A DNA stretch of 9,782 nt from DRVV01 sp964487415. Its GTDB lineage: Archaea > Thermoproteota > Bathyarchaeia > Bathyarchaeales > Bathycorpusculaceae. The notes beneath the pieces were generated by a model, which ran no database searches, had not been told where the DNA came from, and saw only the letters and a list, made by a program, of their open reading frames with translations. The stretch spans positions 1 through 9,782 of the forward strand of contig CAZAPQ010000049.1 in the NCBI GenBank assembly GCA_964487415.1, in the 5' to 3' direction. Both the position numbers and the translations under genes were made by a program. The stretch's first letter is position 1; each line of letters opens with the position of its first letter. Shown in pieces: positions 1 through 5,913 of this stretch.

Positions 1-1
1 G

Positions 2-19
2 AGGTTGATGGGCAATTGA
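2..19 (+). CDS. C-terminal tail of an upstream gene (partial)
   Basis: Only the last codons are present, ending in TGA at 17-19. The TGA overlaps the TTG start of the next gene (16-18) in a TTGA overlap, the usual sign of two translationally coupled genes. The next gene's ribosome binding site (GAGGT, 1-5) lies inside this tail. In many archaea MinD-type ATPases with an inserted ferredoxin come as adjacent pairs, so the missing gene may be a paralogue of the one at 16-885; that is inference, since nothing in five codons identifies the family. Confidence 0.35.
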   Translation, partial: RLMGN

Positions 20-885
20 AACAAATAACAATTTTAAGCGGGAAGGGTGGAACGGGCAAAACAACCATAACCGCAGCCTTCGCTGTTCTGGCGGAAAAAG
101 CTGTGGTGGCAGACTGCGATGTTGATGCTCCAGACCTTCACATGCTTCTGCATCCAGAAATCCTCGAAACAAAAGAGTTTAGGGGTTCAAAAATAGCGGT
201 AATCGACGAGACCAAATGTGTTAAATGCGGCGTCTGTAAGGAAAAATGCCGATTCGACGCCATAACCCAAAACTTCACAGTAGATCCCTTCTCATGTGAA
301 GGATGCGGCGTCTGCACAATCGTCTGCCCGGTAAACGCTGTAACATTAACTGAAAAAATTTCGGGTTATGCCTACATCTCAAAGATAAAACATGGGTTTA
401 TGGCTCACGCCCTACTTAACCCCGGTGAATCAAACTCAGGAAAACTTGTAACGTTAGTTAGGCAGAATGCCAAACTACTGGCTGAAAAAGAGAGAAACAA
501 CCTCATAATTATTGACGGCCCACCTGGAATTGGCTGCCCAGTCATAGCCTCCGTAACAGGAGTAGATGCGGGTTTAGTAGTAACCGAACCTACAATGTCT
601 GGGATTCATGACTTAGAAAGAGCATTAGGGCTCCTAAGACATTTCAATGTTAGACCCCTCGTATGTGTGAACATGTATGATGTAAACGAGGAGAACACCA
701 ATAAAATTTCTAGATTCTGTGAGGAAAATGGCGTGGAGGTTGTTGGCAGCATACCCTTCAATCCAGTGGTTACAGAGGCTATGGTCAACGGAAAAGCGAT
801 AATGGAATATTCTCCGGAATGCGACGTTGCAAAAGAGATAAAAGCCATATGGAGCAAGCTCTGCACAGAATTATCGTTAAGGTGA
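16..885 (+). CDS. MinD/Mrp-type P-loop ATPase with inserted 2x[4Fe-4S] ferredoxin domain
   Basis: A cytosolic 289-residue SIMIBI-class ATPase. A deviant Walker A (GKGGTGKTT, residues 9-17) opens the protein. DCDVDAPD (33-40) follows, and the switch-II-like motif DGPPGIGCPV is at 167-176. Between them sits a ferredoxin insert with two complete cluster motifs: Cys68/71/74/78 and Cys94/97/100/104. Members of this family (MJ0578-like) are common in anaerobic archaea and are thought to act in Fe-S or metal-cofactor handling or redox-linked ATP hydrolysis; the exact role is not established. The TTG at 16 is chosen because the family begins a few residues before the P-loop and because GAGGT lies 10 bases upstream. 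The frame is open to the window edge, so a longer N-terminus cannot be strictly excluded. The stop overlaps a second AAGGTGA motif that would serve the next frame. DUF134 and DUF5320 genes nearby fit the known neighbourhood of this family. Confidence 0.93.
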   Translation: MKQITILSGKGGTGKTTITAAFAVLAEKAVVADCDVDAPDLHMLLHPEILETKEFRGSKIAVIDETKCVKCGVCKEKCRFDAITQNFTVDPFSCEGCGVCTIVCPVNAVTLTEKISGYAYISKIKHGFMAHALLNPGESNSGKLVTLVRQNAKLLAEKERNNLIIIDGPPGIGCPVIASVTGVDAGLVVTEPTMSGIHDLERALGLLRHFNVRPLVCVNMYDVNEENTNKISRFCEENGVEVVGSIPFNPVVTEAMVNGKAIMEYSPECDVAKEIKAIWSKLCTELSLR

Positions 886-889
886 CACG

Positions 890-1102
890 TTGAATAGTGT
901 AGAAACGTTGCTTGAGGCTCCTAGATCAAATTCAACTAAAGCCAAAAAAGAGGGATTACAGCGAGGCCTTCTGGTCCTCATGTCTCCCTCCCGGCGGACC
1001 CTTGCCCAGCCTGTGAATACATTGCTGATGCTCCGCATCTTGGACGGTTGGCTGGCTTTGGACCTTGGGGACGCTATTATTTGCTCGCAGTTAGCGCATT
1101 GA
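890..1102 (+). pseudogene. Possible small gene or gene remnant, unidentified, probably frameshifted
   Basis: A TTG at 890 follows AAGGTGA (879-885) at ribosome-binding distance and starts only 4 bases after the ATPase stop, so a translated cistron is expected. The 70-residue product resembles nothing I recognise and its second half has poor protein character. In another frame the stretch about 960-1110 reads more like a protein, with DPCPACEYIADAP and GFGPWGRYYLLAV, but that frame has a stop at 937-939 and no good start. A single lost base around 950-980 would join the two. It might be a decayed or mis-sequenced Cys-motif protein of the ATPase cluster, or an RNA: this stretch is visibly more G+C-rich than its surroundings. 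Neither reading is proven. Confidence 0.3.
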
Positions 1103-1128
1103 AAAATTTATTGGCAGACTCAAACTTT

Positions 1129-1512
1129 TCACGGTTCCGGCGGTTTTCCGCCCTTTTCAAGCATCGCTCTCAGCTCTTTTATTCTTGCTTCTACTTCGCT
1201 GACTTCTTGTTCTATGCTTGCTTTTTCTTCCTCAAGTTCCCTCTTATAGTCTTCTAGGGCTTCTATTTCCTCTTTTATGGACTGCGGCGTGGGCGGTGTT
1301 GGCGGTGGATATGCCCACCACCGTCTTGGAAGCCAAGGAAACCTAGCGCAAACCCAAGGATTATAAGGGTAACTCCACAGCCATCTGCTGAATCCTCTGC
1401 CAAAACCGAAAAGCCATCCGGGTCTTTGCCATGGAGGCAAATAGCTGAAGGGTCCTCTTCCAGGCCACGGTCCAGACCATCCTCCGCCTCTACCTCTCCA
1501 GCCCCATGCCAT
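1129..1512 (-). CDS. DUF5320-like Trp/Gly-rich protein with C-terminal coiled coil
   Basis: A 127-residue protein with two contrasting halves. Residues 1-70 are built from Gly, Trp, Arg and Pro (12 Trp; runs such as GWRGRGGGW and PGWLFGFGRG) and are probably low-complexity or a loosely folded nucleic-acid- or metal-associated segment. Residues about 78-121 form a strongly charged heptad-like coiled coil (EEIEALEDYKRELEEEKASI), followed by a Pro-rich tail. This layout matches DUF5320 proteins, which recur beside DUF134, NifX-type and MinD-type genes in anaerobic prokaryotes; their function is unknown. The ATG at 1512 is backed by a perfect GAGGTGA (complement of 1519-1525) 6 bases upstream. 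It runs convergent to the ATPase and divergent from DUF134, across the symmetric element at 1532-1576. A T-run on its coding strand at 1101-1106 could end its transcript. Confidence 0.8.
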   Translation of the reverse strand: MAWGWRGRGGGWSGPWPGRGPFSYLPPWQRPGWLFGFGRGFSRWLWSYPYNPWVCARFPWLPRRWWAYPPPTPPTPQSIKEEIEALEDYKRELEEEKASIEQEVSEVEARIKELRAMLEKGGKPPEP

Positions 1513-1531
1513 GTTCTTTCACCTCAACCTA

Positions 1532-1576
1532 TTTTGTGTTTATGCACATTTTTTAATTATGTGAAAAAGCACAAAA
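1532..1576. promoter_or_regulatory. 45-bp nested palindrome, candidate operator between divergent genes
   Basis: The stretch is centred on position 1554. Outer arms TTTTGTG (1532-1538) and CACAAAA (1570-1576) are exact complements, and inner arms CACAT (1545-1549) and ATGTG (1559-1563) are exact complements about the same centre. Read another way, it holds two TGTG-N6-CACA sites (1535-1548 and 1560-1573) with centres 25 bp apart. It covers the presumed upstream element of the DUF134-side promoter and the A/T-rich TATA-like stretch (about 1549-1559) for the DUF5320 gene. A dimeric regulator binding here could control both directions; DUF134 itself is the obvious local candidate, which is inference. 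Confidence 0.55.
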
Positions 1577-1586
1577 ATATATAAAT
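1575..1586 (+). promoter_or_regulatory. Archaeal TATA box for the small ORF-DUF134 operon
   Basis: AAATATATAAAT is a near-ideal archaeal TATA element. Transcription would begin about 25 bp downstream, near 1607, some 30 bases before the ATG at 1640. It abuts the right arm of the palindrome at 1532-1576, a position where a bound protein would hinder TBP/TFB. Confidence 0.65.
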
Positions 1587-1639
1587 CTTACCATTACAAA
1601 ACAAAACACATAAGCGAAGCGGATTGGGAGGGCGCGTAA

Positions 1640-1799
1640 ATGCGGAAGGAAGGAGAGATCAGAAAATGGATTGAAACACTTGAAAAGGAAAGAGAAACCA
1701 AAGGCCCAATTCACAGAGCGGGAGAACATCGCAAGAAAGGCTATAAAACAAGCTTTGCTATGGGTCTTAGAGGAGGTTGACACTCCGCTCACATATTAG
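1640..1799 (+). pseudogene. Small helical protein gene interrupted by a frameshift
   Basis: ATG at 1640 is preceded by GGGAGG (1626-1631). The first frame gives MRKEGEIRKWIETLEKERE, a charged helix, then degrades and stops at 1780 (46 residues). From about 1692 a second frame reads EKPKAQFTERENIARKAIK and ends QALLWVLEEVDTPLTY before TAG at 1797-1799. Joined, the two make a coherent protein of about 52 residues, two amphipathic helices of the kind seen in small archaeal proteins ending in ALxWVLEE. One extra base in the A-rich stretch 1685-1700 would explain the break. It lies 24 bases upstream of DUF134 and would be co-transcribed with it. Sequencing error and true mutation cannot be told apart here. 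The family is not one I can name. Confidence 0.55.
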
Positions 1800-1823
1800 C
1801 AAAAATAATAAGGATGAAAACCG

Positions 1824-2150
1824 ATGTGGAGACAAAGGTTTAGATATGGCAGAAGAGGAAGGCTCCCAAAACCAGTTATGTTGGGGGCAACGCCGCCAAT
1901 CAACGGTTTCATTCCAAACCCTACTAGAAACATAGACCCAATATTACTGGAATTAGCTGAACTCGAAGCCTTCAGGCTAGTTGATTTGGAAGGACTATCA
2001 CAAGAAGAAGCCGGGCGGAGAATGGGAGTCTCGAGAGGAACAATATGGCGTCTCGTCCAAAGGGCAAGGCGAAAAACAGCCCAAGCCCTAAGTGAGGGAA
2101 GGCCCATATACATTGTTCCACAAGGGACTGAAAGCAGTTCTCAACAATAA
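1824..2150 (+). CDS. DUF134 family helix-turn-helix protein
   Basis: A 108-residue probable DNA-binding regulator. The core ELEAFRLVDLEGLSQEEAG (residues 46-64), followed by MGVSRGTIWRLVQRARRK (67-84), matches the DUF134 signature and resembles sigma-70 region 4 type helix-turn-helix folds. The N-terminus (residues 1-35) is basic and Pro-rich and, as in the family, carries a PP-x-x-x-x-F-x-P segment (PPINGFIPNP). The C-terminus ends in the family-like EGRPIYI followed by a short polar tail. ATG at 1824 is preceded by AGGATGA (1811-1817). Family members occur next to MinD-type ATPases, NifX-like proteins and DUF5320, and are presumed to regulate that cluster. Binding to the palindrome at 1532-1576 is a reasonable but untested guess. 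Confidence 0.9.
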   Translation: MWRQRFRYGRRGRLPKPVMLGATPPINGFIPNPTRNIDPILLELAELEAFRLVDLEGLSQEEAGRRMGVSRGTIWRLVQRARRKTAQALSEGRPIYIVPQGTESSSQQ

Positions 2151-2207
2151 TGCCCATTTCCCACCCTTAAAAATCATGGAAAATGTTAACCTTTATGGAT
2201 GAAAATA

Positions 2208-2309
2208 TTGACTAAAGGGAGCTACGCTTGGTTTTAAAAAGTCAACTGAGGACACATACTCTGCTGGGTTTGTTTCAGTTGTCAAAAATTAGGAGCTTTC
2301 CTTGGTTTT
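2208..2309. repeat. Imperfect direct repeats and alternative hairpins in the gap between convergent genes
   Basis: The 173-base gap 2151-2323 separates the ends of DUF134 and the nucleotidyltransferase. GGGAGCTACGCTTGGTTTT (2218-2236) and AGGAGCTTTCCTTGGTTTT (2291-2309) agree at 15 of 19 positions, 73 bases apart. Two exact inverted repeats also occur: TTGACT (2208-2213) with AGTCAA (2240-2245), and CAACTGA (2243-2249) with TCAGTTG (2275-2281). Their inner arms overlap, so only one can form at a time. No gene is visible. The function is unknown; shared transcription-end structure is the simplest reading. Confidence 0.4.
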
Positions 2310-2318
2310 GATGCCAAG
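2283..2318 (-). terminator. Weak hairpin plus T-tract after the nucleotidyltransferase
   Basis: On the minus strand CTTGG and CCAAG (complements of 2314-2318 and 2301-2305) can form a 5-bp stem with an 8-base loop just after the stop codon, followed by ATTTTTG (complement of about 2282-2289). This is a plausible but weak transcription end for the minus-strand operon. Confidence 0.35.
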
Positions 2319-2323
2319 TAATG

Positions 2324-3097
2324 TTAGTGATTCCTTGCATCAACATCTCTGTACCATTTCTTTTTATCGCCTATTTTAGCCCTCAATTTCCAAGCTGGGG
2401 ATTTAGGTTCGCTATCTATGGTTTCTAAAATCCCTTTGATTTTTGTTTCCACGTCCTTTCGGTCCTCCTCGCCTAAAACAACCAGTTTGGGCAGGAATTC
2501 CCTTATTTTGTTCAAGTTCATTGTAACTGTTCTCCATAGACCCCAGTCTCTTGCGCACAGTGTGGCGAGATATTTCACATTTATCGTTTCATTGTCGCAA
2601 TTTCCAATATTATGCTCTCTGAGGAGCATAACCGTGTCAATGATGTCCTTTCCATCTAAATCCACGATTTGCAGTTTTTCCAGCAGGAGATCCACCAGGG
2701 ATATGGTTGGGTAGTCAATCTCCAACCTTCCCTTCAAGTTGATGTCATGGCACATGTGAAGCTCGTCAAAGAAAACGTCGGAGTGAATGCCATTTTTCTC
2801 GTTGTTAAATATTCTCCTTGTTCCTCCACTGTATACGCGTACGACAAGGTTTTCACGGTAGCCTAAAGCCATAAAAAGATCTGATATTTTGTCAGCGTCT
2901 TTCCTGTAGGCAGCGAAGTCAAGATCACTTAATCCCCTATTAACCTTATATTCGATATGCTTAAATTTAGGGCAATGAACCCTGAACGCCACCGCCCCCA
3001 AAACTCTTAGGGTGACACCCCTATTCTCAGCCTCTTTCATGATGATATCCAATAGTTCAAGGAACATTCTTTCCTGTTCGATAAGATTATTTATCAA
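2324..3097 (-). CDS. Nucleotidyltransferase family protein (pol beta-like fold)
   Basis: A soluble 257-residue protein. The signature of the nucleotidyltransferase superfamily is visible: a Gly-containing segment LGAVAFRVHCP (33-43), the metal-binding LSDLDF with Asp58 and Asp60, and a third acidic position in HSDVFFDE (Asp107). The following part (about 131-159, LVDLLLEKLQIVDLDGKD then IIDTVMLL) resembles the helical region seen after the catalytic core in AbiEii/MNT-like proteins. The C-terminal 90 residues are basic and not recognised. The TTG at 3097 is chosen because GAGGGG lies just upstream, overlapping the end of the metallophosphoesterase gene; only 3 bases separate the two genes. 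The family transfers nucleotides to protein, RNA or small molecules; the target is unknown. The genuine partner appears to be the phosphoesterase rather than a HEPN or AbiEi gene. Confidence 0.72.
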   Translation of the reverse strand: MINNLIEQERMFLELLDIIMKEAENRGVTLRVLGAVAFRVHCPKFKHIEYKVNRGLSDLDFAAYRKDADKISDLFMALGYRENLVVRVYSGGTRRIFNNEKNGIHSDVFFDELHMCHDINLKGRLEIDYPTISLVDLLLEKLQIVDLDGKDIIDTVMLLREHNIGNCDNETINVKYLATLCARDWGLWRTVTMNLNKIREFLPKLVVLGEEDRKDVETKIKGILETIDSEPKSPAWKLRAKIGDKKKWYRDVDARNH

Positions 3098-3100
3098 ATT

Positions 3101-4051
3101 CTACCCCTCAACCCTCCAGAATTTCTCCAAACCATTACTTGAAAGCTCTATAACAAAGCCTCGAAGGATACCCTCACCATATTCAGAGCCGGGGTTGAAT
3201 ATCGGCACGCCATCAAGAACATCAGCTGCACATGCCTCATGAATATGCCCATGAAGCCCCATTAAGGGGTGGAATTTAATCTCAGCATCCCTCACGGCCT
3301 TGGATCCCACATGAATCATGTTAACATGGCCGCCTCTAATTACGGGTCTTAGATTCCTGTCAAGCTCAGGTGCAAGGTCAAGCCTTGTTCCATAAGGCGG
3401 GCAGTGAAAATTGAATATCGCTTTTTCGACGTTGGAAACCTTGGATATCAGCCTATCAATATCCTTCTTAAGCTTATCTTCAGAGCCCTCTCTGGGGGTA
3501 TCCCAGGGTGTTGGATTCACATAATCGTAACTTATGATTTCGAAGCCCCCGTTGATCTCCACAACCCTGTCGAGGGGGTACACAATCCCATCGGACTCGT
3601 AGGACTTTATTACCTCATCAATCTCTGTAACATCATCATTTCCCGGCATAACTAAGACTGTGACTTCCTTTGTGTTGATTTTTTCAAGAAGAAGTTCAAG
3701 CCACTTTTCCATTCGCTCCAGAATTTTTTCAGTCATTAACCTCTCGACTTTTTCCGGGTTTTTCTTCAGTTCCTTAACTTCATCCCACGTGGTTCTAAAA
3801 GGGTATACTCCGGATTTTTCCAGTATATTCTCCACTTTTTTAAGTTCCTCTTCTGTTTTCAACAATTGCTTTTGACCGAAATAATCCGTGAAGTACCCAT
3901 CATCCTGCTTCACAAGGGGGACAAGGGCTTTCCCTGTGAGATCACCGCAAAGCATCATAACGTTAACATTGTATAATTGACAAGCCTTAATCCATTTATT
4001 CCAAACTTCTGTGCTTCCATGAACGTCAACTGAAAAGAAAATTCTTGTCAA
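3101..4051 (-). CDS. Calcineurin-like metallophosphoesterase
   Basis: A cytosolic binuclear-metal phosphoesterase of about 316 residues (321 if the ATG at 4066 is used). Counting from that ATG, the motifs are DVH (Asp14, His16), GDLTG (Asp42), GNDD (Asn143), NFHCP (His221) and GHIH (His274, His276), then NPGS (291-294), so all metal ligands of the family are present. A helical, Lys/Glu-rich insertion at about 65-130 distinguishes it from minimal members. The TTG at 4051 is preferred: GGAG lies 9 bases upstream, family members begin right before the first strand (RIFFSVDVHG), and the micro-ORF at 4053-4136 stops one base earlier. The ATG at 4066 has no clear ribosome binding site. It is co-transcribed with the nucleotidyltransferase, 3 bases downstream. 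The substrate is unknown; nucleotide, nucleic-acid or protein-nucleotide phosphoesters are all possible. Confidence 0.88.
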   Translation of the reverse strand: MTRIFFSVDVHGSTEVWNKWIKACQLYNVNVMMLCGDLTGKALVPLVKQDDGYFTDYFGQKQLLKTEEELKKVENILEKSGVYPFRTTWDEVKELKKNPEKVERLMTEKILERMEKWLELLLEKINTKEVTVLVMPGNDDVTEIDEVIKSYESDGIVYPLDRVVEINGGFEIISYDYVNPTPWDTPREGSEDKLKKDIDRLISKVSNVEKAIFNFHCPPYGTRLDLAPELDRNLRPVIRGGHVNMIHVGSKAVRDAEIKFHPLMGLHGHIHEACAADVLDGVPIFNPGSEYGEGILRGFVIELSSNGLEKFWRVEG

Positions 4052-4052
4052 A

Positions 4053-4136
4053 TTAACACTCTCCATCTGGATTATACTTTATCTTTGGGGTTGGGCAACA
4101 GCCTTCCATGGGTTTCTCAGCGATCTCCTCAGCCAT
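4053..4136 (-). CDS. 27-residue Cys-rich micro-ORF leading the phosphoesterase operon
   Basis: The frame runs from ATG at 4136 to TAA at 4055-4053. It encodes an acidic start (MAEEIAEKP) and then GCCPTPKIKYNPDGEC, with three Cys, two of them adjacent, and one at the very end. It sits at the right distance from a TATA element at 4182-4190, and its last codons contain the GGAG that would serve the TTG start of the phosphoesterase, which begins one base after its stop. It could be a small metal- or redox-binding protein, or a leader peptide controlling the downstream genes. No homologue is recognised. Short length and the lack of an obvious ribosome binding site keep this tentative. Confidence 0.45.
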   Translation of the reverse strand: MAEEIAEKPMEGCCPTPKIKYNPDGEC

Positions 4137-4181
4137 TGCCAAGGTTAATTTCAAATTATTTTGAGTAAATATTTCAATCTA

Positions 4182-4190
4182 GAATATAAA
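4182..4190 (-). promoter_or_regulatory. TATA box for the phosphoesterase-nucleotidyltransferase operon
   Basis: On the minus strand this reads TTTATATTC, a good archaeal TATA element. Transcription would start about 25 bp downstream, near 4160, leaving about 24 bases before the micro-ORF ATG at 4136. A second A/T-rich stretch at about 4073-4085 (AAAGTATAA on the minus strand) is too close to the phosphoesterase start unless that message is leaderless. Confidence 0.5.
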
Positions 4191-4201
4191 TCAGTCGCAT
4201 T

Positions 4202-4217
4202 AAAAATAAAAATAATA
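4202..4217 (-). terminator. T-rich transcription end of the permease gene
   Basis: Immediately downstream of the permease stop the minus strand carries TATTATTTTTATTTTT, with no strong hairpin. Oligo-T tracts of this sort are the usual intrinsic termination signal in archaea. Confidence 0.5.
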
Positions 4218-4230
4218 GGGGATGGGCAGT

Positions 4231-5793
4231 TCACTCCGGCGGCAGCGATGAGTATATGTCCGTTATTTGTATGCCTTCCCTCTTGTTTTTAGCCATCTGC
4301 CACGCGTGTAAAATAAGCCCCACTGACAGCACTATACAAACTAGGATCACTGATTCTATGCTGAACTCTGTCAACGTATAGGCGAATATGAAAAATCCAG
4401 TTGCCAAAGCAAAGAGCCCGACAATGGATATCACGGGAACTCCGCCAATTTTCCACTGAACTGGAGATTTATCGAAGATGTCAGGTCGAACATAGGGGAA
4501 AAGCAGTGTTGCTAATCCGAAAATCCAGAAGAAAACGGTTGTAGACCATGTTAATATTCCAAGCGCCGGCCCAATATCCATGGTGAAAATATAAAGCCCT
4601 AAAAGCGCCATGACGCCCATAAGATGCGTTGACCATGTGGGTGCACCATACCTGTTAACGCTTGCAAGCTTCGTTGGAAGCATTTTATCCATGGCACATG
4701 CAAAAGTTATTCTTGAACCTCCCACGAAAACCGGAAGAATTGTTTTCGCATACCACAGCACCATACATACTAATACGAAAACGCCGAGCCATGTTGGCAT
4801 AACCGAAGCTGCAAAGAAAGGCAAAGAAGGTTCTACAGCGGGCATAATTGACTCTAAAACTGGCTTATTGTTGTAGTAAATGAAGCTATATGCATTTATG
4901 AAATCTCCTATGTAGCCCATTATCGCCACTGAAGCTACATAAAGCAGCATTAACCCAATAAAGCCCCCAACCACGCCGATTAGGAGGCTTCGTGCGGGAC
5001 GTTTAACTTCGCCGCTGGCATATGTGACAACTTCGAAGCCCGCATACGACCACAGCGTGATAAGCAGCGCGCTGCCAACTTTGTCCCAAGAGAACGCGGG
5101 AGTGCTGTAATTAAGCTGGGAGGCTTTTGACATTATTGCGGAGTATGTTCCAGCACCCCACTGGGCGTCGAACGCTGATGGATAACCCGCAGGCCCGTAA
5201 GCTAAAAGAAAACCTATCATCAACGCTAAAGTTATCATGGGCAATGCAAAGAGGAAACGCTCAAGCCACTTCACAACCCTAATCGCCGTTAATCCAATAA
5301 TCCACAGCACTATAATCAGAACAAGCCCTCCAATAACGGCGCCTGTAGTCGTGGTCATGAAAGCTCCAGCATCCGATAGGGCTGTAATGCCGCTTATTGT
5401 TCCAGCCATTATCAGTCCGGAACCGAATATCAGCGCAGAAACGCATGCCAACACTCCAGTTGTTATGCCCAGCCCAAAAAGTTGCAACCAGCTCACGAAA
5501 AAGGCCATTGTAGGAGAGACAATTCTACTAACAGCAGCGTACATGCCTCCAGATCTAGGCATCGAAGCAGTCATGAAAGCCAATGCAAGCGTTATAGGTA
5601 ATATAGCAAGCCCGCCGACAATGTATGCGGTCATTATTGAGGGGGCGGAATAATTGTACATCTCCCTTGCTGCAAAATATAATATGCCTGAAATTGCAGG
5701 GGTGCCAATAGCCCAAATTATCACGTCAAGCGCTGAAAGCTCCCTCACAAGCCCTGATGCTTTCCTTGCAAAAACAAGTCTCTCTTCACTCAT
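4231..5793 (-). CDS. APC-superfamily amino acid permease
   Basis: An integral membrane secondary transporter of about 520 residues with roughly 12 hydrophobic helices. The N-terminal cytoplasmic segment RKASGLVRELSALDVIIWAI leads into helix 1, as in APC-family amino acid transporters, and MPRSGGMYAAVSRI carries the conserved P-R-S/A-G-G-x-Y motif. Later, WSYAGFEVVTYASGEVKRPA is the hallmark helix 6-loop region (GFE followed by E-x-K-x-P). It likely imports amino acids or a related compound by proton or sodium symport, or acts as an exchanger; specificity cannot be read from sequence. A start at ATG 5793 is preferred because GGGG lies 6 bases upstream; GTG at 5805 is the alternative. It is transcribed divergently from the opine-dehydrogenase-family gene, which suggests a shared substrate. 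Confidence 0.9.
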   Translation of the reverse strand: MSEERLVFARKASGLVRELSALDVIIWAIGTPAISGILYFAAREMYNYSAPSIMTAYIVGGLAILPITLALAFMTASMPRSGGMYAAVSRIVSPTMAFFVSWLQLFGLGITTGVLACVSALIFGSGLIMAGTISGITALSDAGAFMTTTTGAVIGGLVLIIVLWIIGLTAIRVVKWLERFLFALPMITLALMIGFLLAYGPAGYPSAFDAQWGAGTYSAIMSKASQLNYSTPAFSWDKVGSALLITLWSYAGFEVVTYASGEVKRPARSLLIGVVGGFIGLMLLYVASVAIMGYIGDFINAYSFIYYNNKPVLESIMPAVEPSLPFFAASVMPTWLGVFVLVCMVLWYAKTILPVFVGGSRITFACAMDKMLPTKLASVNRYGAPTWSTHLMGVMALLGLYIFTMDIGPALGILTWSTTVFFWIFGLATLLFPYVRPDIFDKSPVQWKIGGVPVISIVGLFALATGFFIFAYTLTEFSIESVILVCIVLSVGLILHAWQMAKNKREGIQITDIYSSLPPE

Positions 5794-5843
5794 GTTTTTC
5801 CCCACTCTTTTCTTAGTTAATGTTTAGAATTTATGGCAGGATT

Positions 5844-5855
5844 AAAAATATATAG
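5844..5855. promoter_or_regulatory. TATA element in the divergent permease/dehydrogenase promoter
   Basis: AAAAATATATAG reads as a TATA-like sequence on either strand. Rightward transcription would start near 5875, about 40 bases before the dehydrogenase TTG; leftward transcription would start near 5825, about 30 bases before the permease ATG. With only one clear A/T-rich core in the gap, the two promoters may compete or be co-regulated. Confidence 0.5.
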
Positions 5856-5913
5856 ATAACGTCCATATTTTCATTCTAACCGGCTCTAAACATCATAATG
5901 GAAGGGACATCAT

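Noticed and set aside
1553..1792. Minus-strand open frame of 79 codons opposite the small frameshifted gene
   Set aside because: It is antisense to the better supported plus-strand gene, crosses the TATA box and palindrome, and its product is a hydrophobic, Phe-rich shadow sequence.
1796..2113. Minus-strand open frame opposite DUF134
   Set aside because: DUF134 on the plus strand has a recognisable family signature; the antisense product has no features of its own.
2194..2250. Possible C/D-box guide RNA (TGGATGA ... CTGA)
   Set aside because: The C-box is off consensus, no D'/C' pair is convincing, and no terminal stem closes the element.
5237..5653. 138-codon plus-strand frame inside the permease
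   Set aside because: Antisense to transmembrane helices of a clear APC permease; long antisense frames are common opposite hydrophobic codons.
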